From: Alectoria sarmentosa
Lineage: Eukaryota > Ascomycota > Lecanoromycetes > Lecanorales > Parmeliaceae
Assembly (NCBI GenBank): GCA_009733775.1
Contig: WOGZ01000003.1
Location: 294,614-358,613, forward strand
Reading direction: 5' to 3'
DNA length: 64,000 bases
This document shows positions 22,831 to 34,351 of the stretch, in pieces (position 1 is the first letter of the stretch; every line of letters begins with the position of its first letter). Below the pieces are notes generated by a model. That model searched no databases, had not been told where the DNA came from, and saw only the letters and a program-made list of their open reading frames with translations. The translations under genes and the position numbers were made by a program.

Positions 22831-23749
22831 TAGCCCTGAAGGCCTGCTGAGCAGTATAGTAGCACAGTGGAAATCGATAGCATACCCGCTCTCATTAGCC
22901 AAGAAGTAAGTGAAGCTCTCCGAGTTCCAAAGAAAGTCTTAGTACCAATAATGGCCGAAGTATCGGCAGGTAAGCAACTCCCTCTGGTATCGTTCCCACA
23001 GGACACCGCACTGTGTTCCCCAGAACACAAAAGTAGAGAACCCGTAAATGCTGGAACGGGGTCTATAACGACTCCCCATGGCTCGGCGAAGGCTATAGTG
23101 CCTTCGGTCTCAAGATGGAGTGATGAGATGATTGGGTCGTAGCGGCCGGAACATGGTACGGGCGGACTCATTGAACATGGCGAAACGGGCTTGGGGTAGA
23201 TGGCGACGATGGCGAGGCATGACTGTGGAGGTCGGTTCATATGCGGAGGTAGTTTGTAAAACGATCTTTCCGCTAAGATCGTGTGAGTAGCCGGTAAGGA
23301 TGAAACCAACCAGGTCTATAGGATGGTTCAGGGGTAGCCTGGCGCTTATGAACGAGCCGAAGAATAACCGATGAGAAAACCTTGGAGTACTCCTTGTTAC
23401 CTATTTCTCCTACGTGCAGTTGGCCAATGATGCATGAATTGTCTCGCTTTGAAAGGCGGACTAGACGGCTTTGGCGGGAACAGGATGGAACGAGTCGCCA
23501 TTGCCGATCTCGCCAGATGAAAGTGTGACATACGTCTTTCTCTTCACTTGATCCATGAATATTCTCTTCACCGTCGAAGCCTGGAAAATTTCCACTACCC
23601 CAGTAATCCTTGGTATATGAGCCCCCATGAGTCAGGAGCTGTATGACACCAGCTTCCTCACCAGTTGAACCAGGCTCGGTCAGATTTTCCAAAACAGGGA
23701 CAATGACTTTCTCGCATAGGCGAAGACTGATATAGTTATGTCTTGGCAT
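22830..23749 (-). pseudogene. Secreted-type alpha/beta-hydrolase, frameshifted
   Basis: The minus strand from ATG 23749 reads KVIVPVLENLTEPGS and QLLTHGGSYTKDYW, the beta-strand/oxyanion region of fungal alpha/beta-hydrolases. The downstream end (about 23110-22920) reads SLLLCSGEHSAVSCGND and RGSCLPADTSAIIGTKTFF, the region before the catalytic His. Between them the frame breaks at the nucleophile elbow: around 23380-23350 one frame gives IGYSS and a frame one base away gives GSFISARLPLNHPIDLV. A single missing base therefore splits the GxSxG motif. Further stops follow. The N-terminal signal peptide is not obvious, so the 5' end may also be lost. Confidence 0.65.
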
Positions 23750-24159
23750 CTATGTGAGTAGAATTACGGACTGGGCTTGGTATGCAATGCCTCTGCTCGT
23801 GGCATGGCATGTGCATAACATGTGAGTGGCAATGCAATAGCAACCGTACGGACGGTGGTAGCCAAAAAAGACATAGTGGTCGATATTCTGGCGAGGCTGG
23901 GTCAAGATTGGGGGATGCTGAGCACTTAACAACCCTTGCTATCTTACGACCGCCATGTTTACTAGTGATAATCATAGACCCACATAGAATCAATTTCGTA
24001 AGGAGCAGAAACCCAAGGGTTGCAGGTGACTGTACCAGCCATTGGCATGCGGTTAGGCTAACATGGAGCTACTTTATACTCGGGATGCACACACGATGGA
24101 TGCTGCTTCCACTTGAGTATCGGCCTAGCTTTGCAGGGCCAAGCAAGCCGTCCAGGGGA

Positions 24160-24816
24160 TTAATAGTTGTAGATGTTGACATGATTGGTAATAGATCCAA
24201 ATTTTTTGAGATTCAAGGTGAGAATAATGCAGGTGAAGTATTTGATGGAGGGAAATTTGCTCTTCAATGGAAGCCTGTCGTGACGTACAAGTGTACTTGC
24301 TATCAGAAAAGTATCAATGCGATTAGCTCGCCTCGAGGAAATTAGATAATGGACACGTACAGTCGTTTCGTGAAACGAATTGCGAAATAGCTCCCCAATG
24401 CGATCCACTCCCGAAACAGCACGGGCGTCAGGTCAGATTCCAACATAATTTTCCCGCCGACAGTCCTCGATTTGGATGCCGCAATCAAATCTGGGCTGGA
24501 ATGAAGTGGCTTCTTCGCTGTACCGTTTCCTGCAGACCTTAGAACATAGGTGGCCAATGAACGGCACAACGTCTAAATCGCAGAAGATCTTCGAGGGAGA
24601 AGTATTAGGAGGCGTCTGTAAAGACAGGAGAATATCAACCTCGCAAAGATTATCCGCGAACCCCTCCTGTCCTTGTACTAGATCCATGAAGAGGTTTGAG
24701 CCTCCGCAAGTAGGCAACACGAAATTAAGAGCGCTCGATGGGCGCATCGTGGTGTACTTTACGCAAAGGTTATCAGCGCCAGCCCGAAGCATTGTAATGG
24801 GTGGGGGATTGAGCAT
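24160..24816 (-). pseudogene. Unrecognised coding remnant with an in-frame stop
   Basis: From 24816 the minus strand is open for 127 codons (TCGGSNLFMDLVQGQEGFAD.., CDLDVVPFIGHLC..). After one TGA (24435-24433) the same frame continues for another 60-70 codons (VDRIGELFRNSFHETTVRVH). The continuous frame across a single stop suggests one broken gene, but an intron could remove the stop. No family recognised. Confidence 0.25.
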
Positions 24817-25189
24817 CTAAGACCCCATTCTTTGTAGGTCTAGTACGAGGAAAAGGTCGCAGGAATAAGTCGTCGGGCGTTCGGAGTGGCATTTCATCGA
24901 AACATCAATGTGTTGTGCAGGTGTCTTTCGTATGGCCCAACACAGGCTTGAAAAGTTCACGAGGGGCCCCTAGTAAATGGAAAAGGCTTGTCTTGAATGG
25001 AGGACAGATAATCATCGAGCGGGGCTGGTCAAAAAAGCGTCACGTCAAGGAGCAAACACAACGCATAGAAGACCAACAAAATGTATAGACTAGGACAGTC
25101 TTATATATCTCAGCAGAACCAGATACGAAGAAGCAAAGCCGCAGCGCAAGGACGAACGGATTGCTAAATACCATAGGAATCTGTACTTC
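24817..25189. other. Intergenic, 3' side of the lectin gene
   Basis: No gene or repeat recognised. Confidence 0.5.
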
Positions 25190-26468
25190 TCAAAATCTCG
25201 AGCCTCTTTTCGATGCTCTGTACATAGTATACCCAACATACCCGCCCCCTACCACGATTCCGAATAGTACAATTTTCAGTAGGAACCACCTCCAGCTCCC
25301 CCTCTCCTTGTCACCACCAGGATTGTACGGTTTAGCCTTTGCCTTTGATCCTTTATCGCTGCTCCTCGATGAGCCTGTATTCTGGCGCATATGAAGGTTA
25401 TATGAGCTGACGGATATGATGTCGTGATTGTCAGTAAGTTCGCCTGTATGGGCGCTGAATCCAAGGTAGGCGGTCTGAGGGAGTTTAAAGGACTCAGTCT
25501 CGAAGCATTCGGTCCATTCGTTTTCGGCTTTGTATTGGAGTTCGACTTTGAGAGACGTTTCCTGGTAGTAGGTCATTCGTATCTTCTTGGGCACAGCGTC
25601 GGTACCTCGGATACCACGGGCCTAGGTATTCCTTGTCAGTACAATATTTGCTGGCCATCTCGGCGCGGGTGTCATACCGAACATCCTGCCATCTCGTTGT
25701 CTTTTCCATCATGGTCTTGGTCGTACGATACTGAGCTATTCCCAAGCATAGCCATCACATAGGGAAACACCACACCTGGCCGGGAATTCTTGTATGTATC
25801 GATGAAGACCCCTAAGCCGTTGAAGTTATCTGTGTGCCCGAAGACCTTTCCTGGCCTTGCTCGCTCTTCTGTCAACCATATTGCCATTCCATCACCATGT
25901 AGATGCCCAACGCCGTGTACTTTGAACTCTATCTCGATCTGCAGACCAGCGTTAGAAAGGGTTCTGCTTTCATGTCTCAGGGGCAAAGACCATCCAATTC
26001 GTCGCGGTCATAGGCATTCGGGAGAACAGCCATCCCGATTGCGCCTGGCGGTCGGATGTGAGTCGGATGTACCTGTAAACGCAAGTCTGAGACCAAGGCC
26101 TTGCAGTTCGATAGACAAGAGAGAATCGTACTGATCTGCCCGAACTATGGTGTCTTCTCCAAATTCGAAGTAGCGACTTTGCATATCAGAGTCTAGAAAT
26201 GGCTGTATGTCCCCTCTGCATTAGCCTTGCTCCTGTACACTATCACTATTCTCCAGTAGAACGGGAATCTTGACTGACCGATGAAAGACTATGAGATCGC
26301 AGCTACACACAAGAAGTCAGTGGTTCTTCTCAAGCTATCCCACGTATTCCATTAGCTCACCGGTATCTGTCTGACCGCAGGCCTTTCCACTTCTGCTTGG
26401 AGAGCAGGGCTCACTCCGACATATCCGAGCAAAAGGCATAGCAGCGAAGCCAGCCATGGCAGTAGCAT
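25190..26468 (-). CDS. L-type lectin cargo receptor (VIP36/Emp47-like)
   Basis: Six exons (26468-26361, 26302-26279, 26202-26132, 26072-25991, 25938-25678, 25621-25190; introns 52-76 nt) give 325 residues. Order: signal peptide (MLLPWLASLLCLLLGYVGVS); L-type lectin domain (~40-250) starting LRSHSLSSPFLD; Asp111 in GDGMAIWL; the calcium/sugar loop FNGLGVFIDTYKN with Asp142 and Asn146; a stalk; one membrane span (~294-316); and a short tail ending KRGSRF. The family carries high-mannose glycoproteins between ER and Golgi, and the dibasic plus aromatic tail fits COPI/COPII sorting. The gene is intact and the short 24-nt second exon keeps phase. It is divergent from TIM13. Confidence 0.9.
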
Positions 26469-26770
26469 TGCTCCTTTTCTTGGCAAGGTTGGCAACGGTC
26501 TCTGATATAAGGTCCACGAGGGAACAGATTGTCAAAGAGACACCGAATGTGTCCAGAATGCAGTCGCATGCGGCGAAAGTAGCTTTTGTTTCAAGCTGGC
26601 CTCAAGATCCGCCGTTGGGGAAGCTTTATCCGAGGCTCGGCGCCAAAGTCGGCCCGGAGTCGAATTTGAAGCTCTTGGAGCAATTGTTGTAAGTACTCTT
26701 TCAATGACCGGAATTATCCAAGCCCCACCGAGTTCACTCTTGAGAAACCCTGTTCACCATCACTTCGACC
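26469..26770. promoter_or_regulatory. Divergent promoter region, lectin / TIM13
   Basis: 302 bp between two start codons on opposite strands. No specific site identified. Confidence 0.4.
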
Positions 26771-27161
26771 ATGGACTCCCTAAATACTTCCCTTGGCGCC
26801 TCCTCCGATCCCAAAGCTGCCTTAATAAGACAAGTCCAGCAAGAAGCTGCCATCAATAACGCACGCCAACTCATATCCGTAATTCTCCCTCTCCCGCGAG
26901 TTCTCTTCCTTTCCCCCTGCCAATCAAAAAATCGGTCCTGATCGTCTCTCTTTCCAGAAAATGAACAGCCACTGCTTTGAAAAATGCATTCCCACTCCCG
27001 GCACCTCTTTATCCTCGAGAGAAGAAAAATGCTTCACCACGTGTATGGAGAAATACATGGCGGCGTGGAATACAGTCAGTAGGCAATATATTGGACGAAT
27101 ACAGAAAACGGCCGGTGGAGGAGTGGGTAGTGGAGGGGATATGGGGGAGTTTGGGATATGA
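26771..27161 (+). CDS. TIM13: Small Tim chaperone of the mitochondrial intermembrane space (Tim13)
   Basis: Exons 26771-26878 and 26958-27161 around a 79-nt intron give 103 residues. The twin CX3C motifs are clear: C42-FEK-C46 and C61-FTT-C65, spaced by 14 residues, with the Tim13-type sequence PTPGTSLSSREEKCF and MEKYMAAWN. Tim8-Tim13 hexamers escort hydrophobic inner-membrane precursors such as Tim23 across the intermembrane space, and the cysteines form two disulfides through Mia40/Erv1. The N-terminal helix (QVQQEAAINNARQLI) fits the family. The Gly-rich last 17 residues are slightly longer than usual. Confidence 0.9.
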
Positions 27162-27378
27162 GACAGTGCAGAAAAGTTTTGGAGGATGGGGAGGGTGCCC
27201 TTGTGACGGGTTGGTGTATTTGTACGACATGCGTGCTAAGAAAGAGCGCCAGGGAGGATTACGGATAAAACTGGGGAGTGCGAGACCTCGAAATTCATTG
27301 CTTGAGCATCTTTGATCGTCCCCTGAAAGGGCCGTCAAGCATAGAGGCTATATACGTAGTCTGTCATTCTTCTCCACA

Positions 27379-27975
27379 CTACGCGGTGGCCTGATTCCGA
27401 AACCCAAAAACCTGAACCTGGAAAAGTTCTCTTGGCCCTAGGCTGACGATCCCACCCTTATTTTCCAGACACCGATTCACAATGAGCGCCGCCCTTTGAG
27501 CTATCATGACTCGTTGGAAAACATCCAAAGAACCCGGATTGACTGCATCGATTTTTATAGTGCATTTTTGCGAAACCCCCCAGGTCCACGGCAACGCGAG
27601 TGGGGAGGTCGGGCTCCATTGCGAAGCGTGGAGGTCGGCGAAATCGGTGGCGAGCAAGATCATGATAAGGAGTCCGCATTCGACGAGGTCGATATTACCC
27701 CATATTTGTGGAGCTGGGGGCGGGTAATTGATGTGGCAAAACACTGTCGGTTCTTCATTACTGGAGATGTTGTAGTCTGGGAAATTTAAGGTAGGAATCG
27801 TAAGATTGGTTGTACCTGTCGAGGAGTTCTTCAAGATAAGGCTTGCTAGGCTCCTCGTTTCTCTGGAGTCGTGCTTTTCGTGGATGGCGGACGTAGGATT
27901 GAGATCTGACGGTGTAGCGAGTACGACGGCGCCAAAGGCAGTCAGAATGGGAAACAGATTTTTGGAGCGAAGCAT
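27379..27975 (-). CDS. Small secreted protein, function unknown
   Basis: Single open frame, 198 residues from a true ATG. A signal peptide is obvious (MLRSKNLFPILTAFGAVVLA, cleavage near TPS). The mature part has four cysteines (VFCHI, VECGL, QKCTI, NRCLE) and N-glycosylation-type sites (KNSST, NLTIP, YNISS). It resembles the many small secreted, possibly effector-like proteins of ascomycetes, but no family is recognised. It is tail-to-tail with TIM13. An unspliced intron cannot be excluded but is not needed. Confidence 0.55.
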   Translation of the reverse strand: MLRSKNLFPILTAFGAVVLATPSDLNPTSAIHEKHDSRETRSLASLILKNSSTGTTNLTIPTLNFPDYNISSNEEPTVFCHINYPPPAPQIWGNIDLVECGLLIMILLATDFADLHASQWSPTSPLALPWTWGVSQKCTIKIDAVNPGSLDVFQRVMIAQRAALIVNRCLENKGGIVSLGPRELFQVQVFGFRNQATA

Positions 27976-28458
27976 TCTGTGGATAGTGGGCCTTTTCCCT
28001 TTGCTAGAACGAAATGACCAACTCGGTCATTTGGAGAGCAGGATCAATTCAACCATATTTCAAAGACGAAGACTGGTCTGTAAGCTTCCGTGGTAATGTA
28101 ACTCACAATTTTAGCCGACCGGTCGGAATTATTCTCCTTGTGTGCAGACTGCAGAGCGACAGCCGTTTGCCGTCGATACGCGCCTCAGAGGAATGTCTAG
28201 GTTAGCTCAGGTAATTTAAGATGACTAAAGGACCATCTATGAGTGCGTTTGATTTCTGATATATGAAAATCAGCCGCGAAGAAGCTAACAGATCATAGCA
28301 ATGTAAATCCCAAACATGTTGAAACGCAAAACACCGAAGTAAAAATGCAGACTAATGTAAATGTTTCACTAACAGATAGAACGAGACCACCAAGCTCTAA
28401 ACAGGATCTCTTCGCTATGCTGAACTGAAGTGCATATAATGAAAACAGCTACTTCTAC
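27976..28458. other. Intergenic, nothing recognised
   Basis: Promoter of the secreted-protein gene plus the 3' flank of NUC1. Confidence 0.45.
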
Positions 28459-29523
28459 TCATCTGTCCTCACCTAGCAACCTTTTTCCTGGCGCTTGTCC
28501 CATTAAGTTTTTTTGTCTCTCCATATATTCACGTGCAATGATGGTGCAATGGACCTCCTGACACAGCTTCCTCCTTCTCTGCAAAGGCAGCTTTGAGGCG
28601 AATTGCAACCCACTCGCCCTCTCAACAGCTTCGACCGGCACCTCAAAGTCCGTCAATGGCTTGTCGTTTGCGATGGCCGCGTTGGGCAAGACAAAAGCCC
28701 CGAGACTGACATTTCCACCAGTCTTTCCGTCCTCTGCAAAGATCACCTTGTAGAAATGCGTCGGGACTGAAACGTTAGGTGGGTTGCCGATAACCTCGTA
28801 TGAGACCTTCCATTTTCCATCTTCAGGATCTCGCTTCGGCAGGTAAAGCGGACCAGTCACAATACGCACACTAGGATAATTGTTCGTAAGCCTCCGGCAG
28901 AAGTCCTCCACGTGAGCCCAGTAATCCCTATTGAAGCCATCACCCACTTGCGGACACATATTGCTTAGTAGGAATGTCTGGTCCAAGGCATCTTGGCTCC
29001 ACTTTGCGTCCGCAGCTGGTACTTGGTGACCCCTGTCATAGCCCGAGCGACGGTAATCGTCTAGTTTCGCACGGAATATGGAAGGGATTGCGCCGTCTTC
29101 AACGAAGTAAGAGTGCTTGCGGTCGGCGTTGTTGGTAGACAGCGATGCGGGCGTTATGTGCTCGGCCACCCAAGCGGGGTTACGGGTGCGGCGGTCGAAA
29201 ACGGAGGTTGTGGAGAGAGTAGGGTGGAGGTCGTTGACTGGGCCAGGAAAGCCATACTGAAAGAGGCCGTTGGGATTGACAGGAGGAGCTATGTCCTTCA
29301 GTGGACGAGGATAGGAGGGCATTGGCGCTGAGGCTGAGGTGGAGGTAGAAGTATCTGTAGATACTGTTGGAGGCACTTTGCGTTCTGGGCGCGATGAGAA
29401 GATCGCTGCTGTTGCTGCAGCGCCTGTGGCTGCTGAGATGCCGGCAATGATGGCTAGAGTGGTCTTCGACATTGCGAATATCTGATAATCAAACTTAATG
29501 AAGAAGCGACGAACTTCAAGCAT
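28459..29523 (-). CDS. NUC1: Mitochondrial DNA/RNA non-specific endonuclease (EndoG/NUC1)
   Basis: Single exon, 354 residues from ATG 29523; a second Met at residue 18 is an alternative start. The beta-beta-alpha-metal nuclease domain has the DRGH motif at 163-166 (general base His166), followed by QVPAADAKWSQ, a SNMCPQ segment and the metal-binding Asn in GFNRDYW. The N-terminal ~45 residues combine basic residues with a hydrophobic Ala-rich helix, as in NUC1/EndoG inner-membrane/intermembrane-space targeting. The enzyme cuts DNA and RNA in mitochondria and takes part in mtDNA turnover and programmed cell death. The frame is intact, and the gene is divergent from the ZIP transporter. Confidence 0.92.
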   Translation of the reverse strand: MLEVRRFFIKFDYQIFAMSKTTLAIIAGISAATGAAATAAIFSSRPERKVPPTVSTDTSTSTSASAPMPSYPRPLKDIAPPVNPNGLFQYGFPGPVNDLHPTLSTTSVFDRRTRNPAWVAEHITPASLSTNNADRKHSYFVEDGAIPSIFRAKLDDYRRSGYDRGHQVPAADAKWSQDALDQTFLLSNMCPQVGDGFNRDYWAHVEDFCRRLTNNYPSVRIVTGPLYLPKRDPEDGKWKVSYEVIGNPPNVSVPTHFYKVIFAEDGKTGGNVSLGAFVLPNAAIANDKPLTDFEVPVEAVERASGLQFASKLPLQRRRKLCQEVHCTIIAREYMERQKNLMGQAPGKRLLGEDR

Positions 29524-29862
29524 TTATGGAACCCTCATTACACGATACAGGAAAAGTCATCAGGCCTTTTCCTGGGCGCGTGACTCGCGTGATGGAGGGA
29601 ACGACGTGCCTGGCTGCATGATTTGAGAGCCAACCGTTCGAGTCTTGAGGACCTTGCTAGCGCGATATTCAGCCCTACTATAAAACATGGGGCAACCGCA
29701 TCCATCTCCACATCTCCTTCAACTTTCGTTCACACTCTCATTGTTTCAACCTGAATCATCCCACTCTTCTTTCCTAGCACTACAAGCTCCATTCTTTTTT
29801 CTTTGATATACTGGCTTCTAAAAGGTCCAAATTGCGAAGTAGTCACGGGGAGGGTGGCGAAA
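29524..29862. promoter_or_regulatory. Divergent promoter region, NUC1 / ZIP transporter
   Basis: 339 bp between start codons. A TATAAAA-like sequence at 29679-29685 lies about 180 bp before the ZIP start. CT-rich stretches at 29700-29790 fit a fungal 5' leader. Confidence 0.4.
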
Positions 29863-31550
29863 ATGGGCCTCGACAATGATACGAGAGGATGGATCATGAC
29901 CTGCGTAAGCGGAATAGGTGAGGCATTCTGACAGAGGAGGCTAGGTCTGTTGTCTGACAGAATATCAGCTTGCGTAGTTGGATCCAGCATAATATGCGTG
30001 GACCTGATCGTCCAGCACATTCCCGGAAAACAGAATTTCAGAATACAGGACAGCAATACTTTCCTCTCTTCATCTTTGAGTTTGAGCTTTGGTGTAATGG
30101 TGAGGCTTTTTTTGAAGCTATTGGTTTCTATAATTCCTCGTTGATGTATTAAATATAGCTTTTTTCCTCCCTATACAGCATGTTACCTGAGGCCAAGAGC
30201 TACCTAGCTGATGGCGGTCTTGCTCCCAATGCAGCTGCCTATGCTACTATTGGCTGCTTCTTGGGTGGCGTCATAGGAATCCAGTTTGTTTCACGCTTAT
30301 TGCATCATTACATACCTTCCCACGTTGTGGACTGTGATCATTCTCACGACGAAGACGAAGGCGACGAGGAATTCAACCACGAAGACAACCATCATGACTC
30401 CCATGGCCATAAGCACAATGGCAACATAACGGAAGAGACGCCACTGCTCCTTTCGCACGACGCATCCGATCTGAAATCTATGCCAGAACCAAGATCAAGG
30501 TCTGCCGCCGCGGAAATGGATCAGAGACATGATGATCTGGGTCTCCCGGCCCGAAGGCCGTCTTTGCAGACTCGACTGACTAACCGGATGTCAACCTTCG
30601 TATTAGGAGTGAAGTCATCATGCGATGAAGGTGGTCCCTGTTATGGCTACAGCGAACCATGCGGCCAAGAATGCTTCAAGGCCATCAGCCGCAGTCCAAC
30701 AAGCGCCCCCACAAGAGCTCCTACAAGAGCATTTGGTCGCTTCTCAATGTCTGGCCCATCCGGCAAACCGTCTCTTCTCCGTACTGCCACGGCACCACAT
30801 ACTCGCGCTAAACTAGGTCGCGGCACTGGCCTCGATGAAGAAATCGCTCAGATTTCCCCGAGACCAACCTTGCCTAGAAGACCCGAAGGATCCTCCAATG
30901 CAGTATTTCGGGGCCGAGAAGGAAATTATGCACGAGCTACGTCTCATCTGAATAATGAGATTAGCCACGAGGACGGAGAAGAAGGCTTCGTGAACGGCGA
31001 TGGTTGTCGTGCCTCCACATCTTCCATGAGCACTACAGCTAATGACCCTTCACATCATCATCACGTTCCTACCAACGCCTTTCTCGCTATCGGACTACAG
31101 ACGTCGATCGCCATTGCCCTGCACAAACTCCCGGAAGGATTCATCACTTATGCTACAAATCACGCCAATCCTAAGCTAGGCTTCACCGTCTTCATGGCCC
31201 TCTTTATTCACAACATTACCGAAGGCTTTGCTATGGCTCTCCCATTGTACCTCGCTATCAACAGCCGATGGAAGGCAATGTTCTGGAGCTCGCTCCTGGG
31301 AGGCGTCAGTCAACCACTAGGCGCCGGTGTTGCTGCTCTATGGTTCAAGATCGCTGGAAAGGGAGATGCGGCTCCCGGTGATGTGGTGTACGGATGCATG
31401 TTTGCCATTACTTCTGGTATCATGGCCAGTGTCGCTTTGCAGCTCTTCTCTGAAAGCCTGAGCCTGACTCATAATCGGAACCTTTGCAATGCTTTCGCGT
31501 TCATTGGCATGGGGATATTGGGAATCAGCTTCGCCTTGACAGCGGGCTGA
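29863..31550 (+). CDS. ZRT3: ZIP-family zinc transporter (Zrt3-like)
   Basis: Three exons, 29863-29917, 29969-30099 and 30159-31550 (introns 51 and 59 nt), give 525 residues. The joins restore VSGIACVVG and GVMLFSSLYSMLPEAK, the conserved first two membrane spans. A His/Asp-rich loop follows (DCDHSHDEDEGDEEF, HHDSHGHKHNG), a usual metal-sensing or chelating loop, then a long disordered segment with a Cys cluster (CDEGGPCYGYSEPCGQEC). The C-terminal spans carry the two ZIP signatures HKLPEGFITY and HNITEGFAMALPLY. Yeast Zrt3 exports zinc from the vacuole, and this is the likely role here. Internal Met at 30180 is not the start. The middle has no obvious intron. Confidence 0.88.
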
Positions 31551-32787
31551 CCTAGGGAGGCAGGCAGTAATGCATTCTGTGTACCAACACCTGGAGAACT
31601 TGGAGTTTGGGGATGGATAAGTGGATCACTTTAGGGTCTTCGATCATTGGGTCTGGCGTAGTGTTGTTACGTGGACCGTGGGCAAGTGGGCAAGTGGGCG
31701 GCTCTGGGACGGAGAAAGATATGCATACATAGATACCCTTACGCAATATACAACATCAATTGTGCAACAGAGACTTGTAGAAGACGGTGAATCTTGGAAG
31801 CGGTGGAAGTATATCTACGTCACCCTGACGCCAAAGGCCATAGCGGTAAAGTAAAGTATTGGGTAGCCTTGACATTCACACGCATGGGTGAATTGTCCAA
31901 TGAATGCAATAATATTCATATTCCTATTCATAATTCCAATTTATTCCATTTAAATATTTTCTGCAGCATCGGTTCTAACCCTTCGTCGTTTCAATCTTTC
32001 CTCCACCATGCCTGCGTTGAAGCACAGACTTCAATAACATCTGACGCACGCTCTCGTCAATCCGCATGGCTTACCAGCAGAGGTTCGCCGTCAGCCATTT
32101 GAAGCCAGTTCCCGCAGCCACTGGCGTTCCACAGTCCAATATGGGTGAGTTAATGTCTCCGCTCGAGTCGAACAGTTCGTCCATATATCCGAGAACAACA
32201 TCTCCTGAATTCAGTATCATGATTTATTTCAGAGGCGAAGCTGAAAGAGATGTCACGGATGAGTGGGGCTTATTTGTTCTTTCAAGGGATCGGCAAAACC
32301 TGCAACGTATAACCGCTATCAACTAGCCCATTCCCCTCCTCTCCTGGGAGACTCGACAAAGCCGCCAACCATCCTCGTCCAGTCAACCTCTTCTCTCTAT
32401 CAACGCCTACAATTCTCTTATTGTTATCAGGCCGAATATCATTGTATACACACGGGTCCATTGGATACAGCCTCTGCGCCGATTGAAGCCCTACCTCTTC
32501 TCCCACATCCATGTCCCTCCTTGACCAACAGAGGCCCTAGCACAATCTCAATACCTAAGCGTCTGACCGCGCAAACCACCCTCGCGACGGAGAATCGACT
32601 CTTTGATCCGCTAGCAAGACTTCTCGGATTGGAGCACCAATTGCAGTACTACATGCCTTGATATTGTGTCTATTCTGAGCACACTGGCATCCCCAAGCCA
32701 GATACCAGCAGCCGTTTCATCTCGGGACCTTGCATTCACGTATCTTCCCTGTCACCATCACATTAGCTTCACGTCACCGGAGCTTCC
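31551..32787. other. ZIP 3' flank and long PKA 5' leader
   Basis: No separate gene is recognised. Upstream ATGs in frame with short reading frames (for example 32066, reading MAYQQRFAVSHL, followed by a GTGAGT donor-like site at 32142) precede the PKA start. They may be uORFs or a spliced 5' leader. Confidence 0.4.
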
Positions 32788-34351
32788 ATGCCGACTCTAG
32801 GCTTCCTCAAAAAGAAAAAGACGAAGGAGCATGATCCAAACTCCCCAACCTCACCTACCGACAGCTCTCCCGTCACCCCCACTTCAGCTGGTGGCCACAA
32901 GAGCTCACTCACTTCATCTTCGGCAAACACATTGAGTTCGACCAACAGCTCTAATAAGGGAGGGGAGACGATGCTTGCGAGTCATACAACTTCACAACTG
33001 ACCTCGGCCCCGCGAAGTGGAGGGCAAGATCCATTGGTAGTCTGGCCCCATTTTAAAATGCATTGGAATGCAGATGGACTGACACGGACTCTACAGAACG
33101 ACGGCTCATTGCTGTCCCAGGCTGAACCCCAAACCAATGGATCAAGCACGAGACCGGTCTCTACCACCTCGACTGCCACCTCCTCCCAGACCGCCGCCTC
33201 GCGCACCACCAAAGGGAAGTATTCGCTAACAGACTTCACTTTAAAGAGAACCCTGGGAACAGGGAGCTTTGGAAGAGTGCACCTGGTGCAGTCAAATCAT
33301 AATCAACGCTTCTATGCTGTCAAGGTCCTCAAAAAAGCACAGGTGGTGAAGATGAAGCAAGTGGAGCATACCAACGACGAGCGGAGGATGCTGCAGAAGG
33401 TGAAGCACGCTTTCTTGGTGACGTTGTGGGGAACCTTTCAAGATTCCAAGAACCTCTACATGGTCATGGATTTTGTTGAAGGAGGAGAGCTATTCAGTCT
33501 TTTGCGCAAGTCGCAGGTCAGTCAGCTTGATTATTTCGAATACTATTATCAGTCATACACCCTTATAGAGTACCTTTACTCACGCCAAGAAAAGCGTTTC
33601 CCAAACCCAGTGGCCAAATTTTATGCGGCCGAAGTTACTCTTGCCCTTGATTACCTCCACGCTCAAGGGATCATATACCGAGACCTAAAACCTGAGAACC
33701 TGTTACTGGACAGGCATGGCCATCTAAAGATCACGGATTTTGGATTTGCCAAAGAGGTACCGGACATTACCTGGACGCTTTGTGGTACACCGGATTATCT
33801 TGCGCCTGAGGTCGTAGCTTCGAAAGGGTACAACAAATCCGTGGATTGGTGAGTGAACTCATTTCCTGATGCTAACAACGGCGTCTCACGCGTTTCTAGG
33901 TGGTCCCTCGGAATACTGATATTCGAAATGCTCTGCGGATTTACACCATTTTGGGACGGAGGCTCACCGATGAAGATCTACGAGAACATCCTGAGAGGCA
34001 AGGTGAAGTATCCTCCATACATACACCCAGATGCACAAGACCTTCTGCAGCGACTCATTACGCCAGATCTCACCAAACGGCTGGGAAACTTGCATGGCGG
34101 CTCAAAGGACGTGATGAACCATGCTTGGTTCGCTGAGGTGACATGGGATAGGCTGGCGAAGAAAGACATCGACGCGCCCTATGTACCCCCTGTCCAAGGT
34201 GGAGTGGGCGATGCGAGTCAATTTGACAAGTATCCAGAAGAGACGGAGAAATATGGAGAGAAAGCCCCTGATCCGTATGTCATATGGCTTTTGAGAACAA
34301 CACAATTAATGACGTTGCGGCAGACATGGCTATCTCTTCAGGGACTTTTAA
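32788..34351 (+). CDS. pkaC: cAMP-dependent protein kinase catalytic subunit
   Basis: Four exons, 32788-33516, 33595-33848, 33900-34274 and 34324-34351 (introns 78, 51 and 49 nt), give 461 residues. The first intron is a multiple of three without a stop, so the frame is open through it. Splicing is supported because it removes 26 residues foreign to the family, between LRKSQ and RFPNPVAKFYAAEV. After a Ser/Thr-rich N-terminus the AGC kinase domain has GTGSFGRV, Lys179 in YAVKVLKK, the catalytic loop YRDLKPEN, DFG, and activation loop TWTLCGTPDYLAPE with the phospho-Thr. The last 9-codon exon restores the C-terminal HGYLFRDF hydrophobic motif. It signals nutrient and cAMP status. Confidence 0.95.

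Noticed and set aside
30180..31550. ZIP transporter starting at Met 30180
   Set aside because: Two upstream exons restore the conserved first membrane spans, so the start is at 29863.
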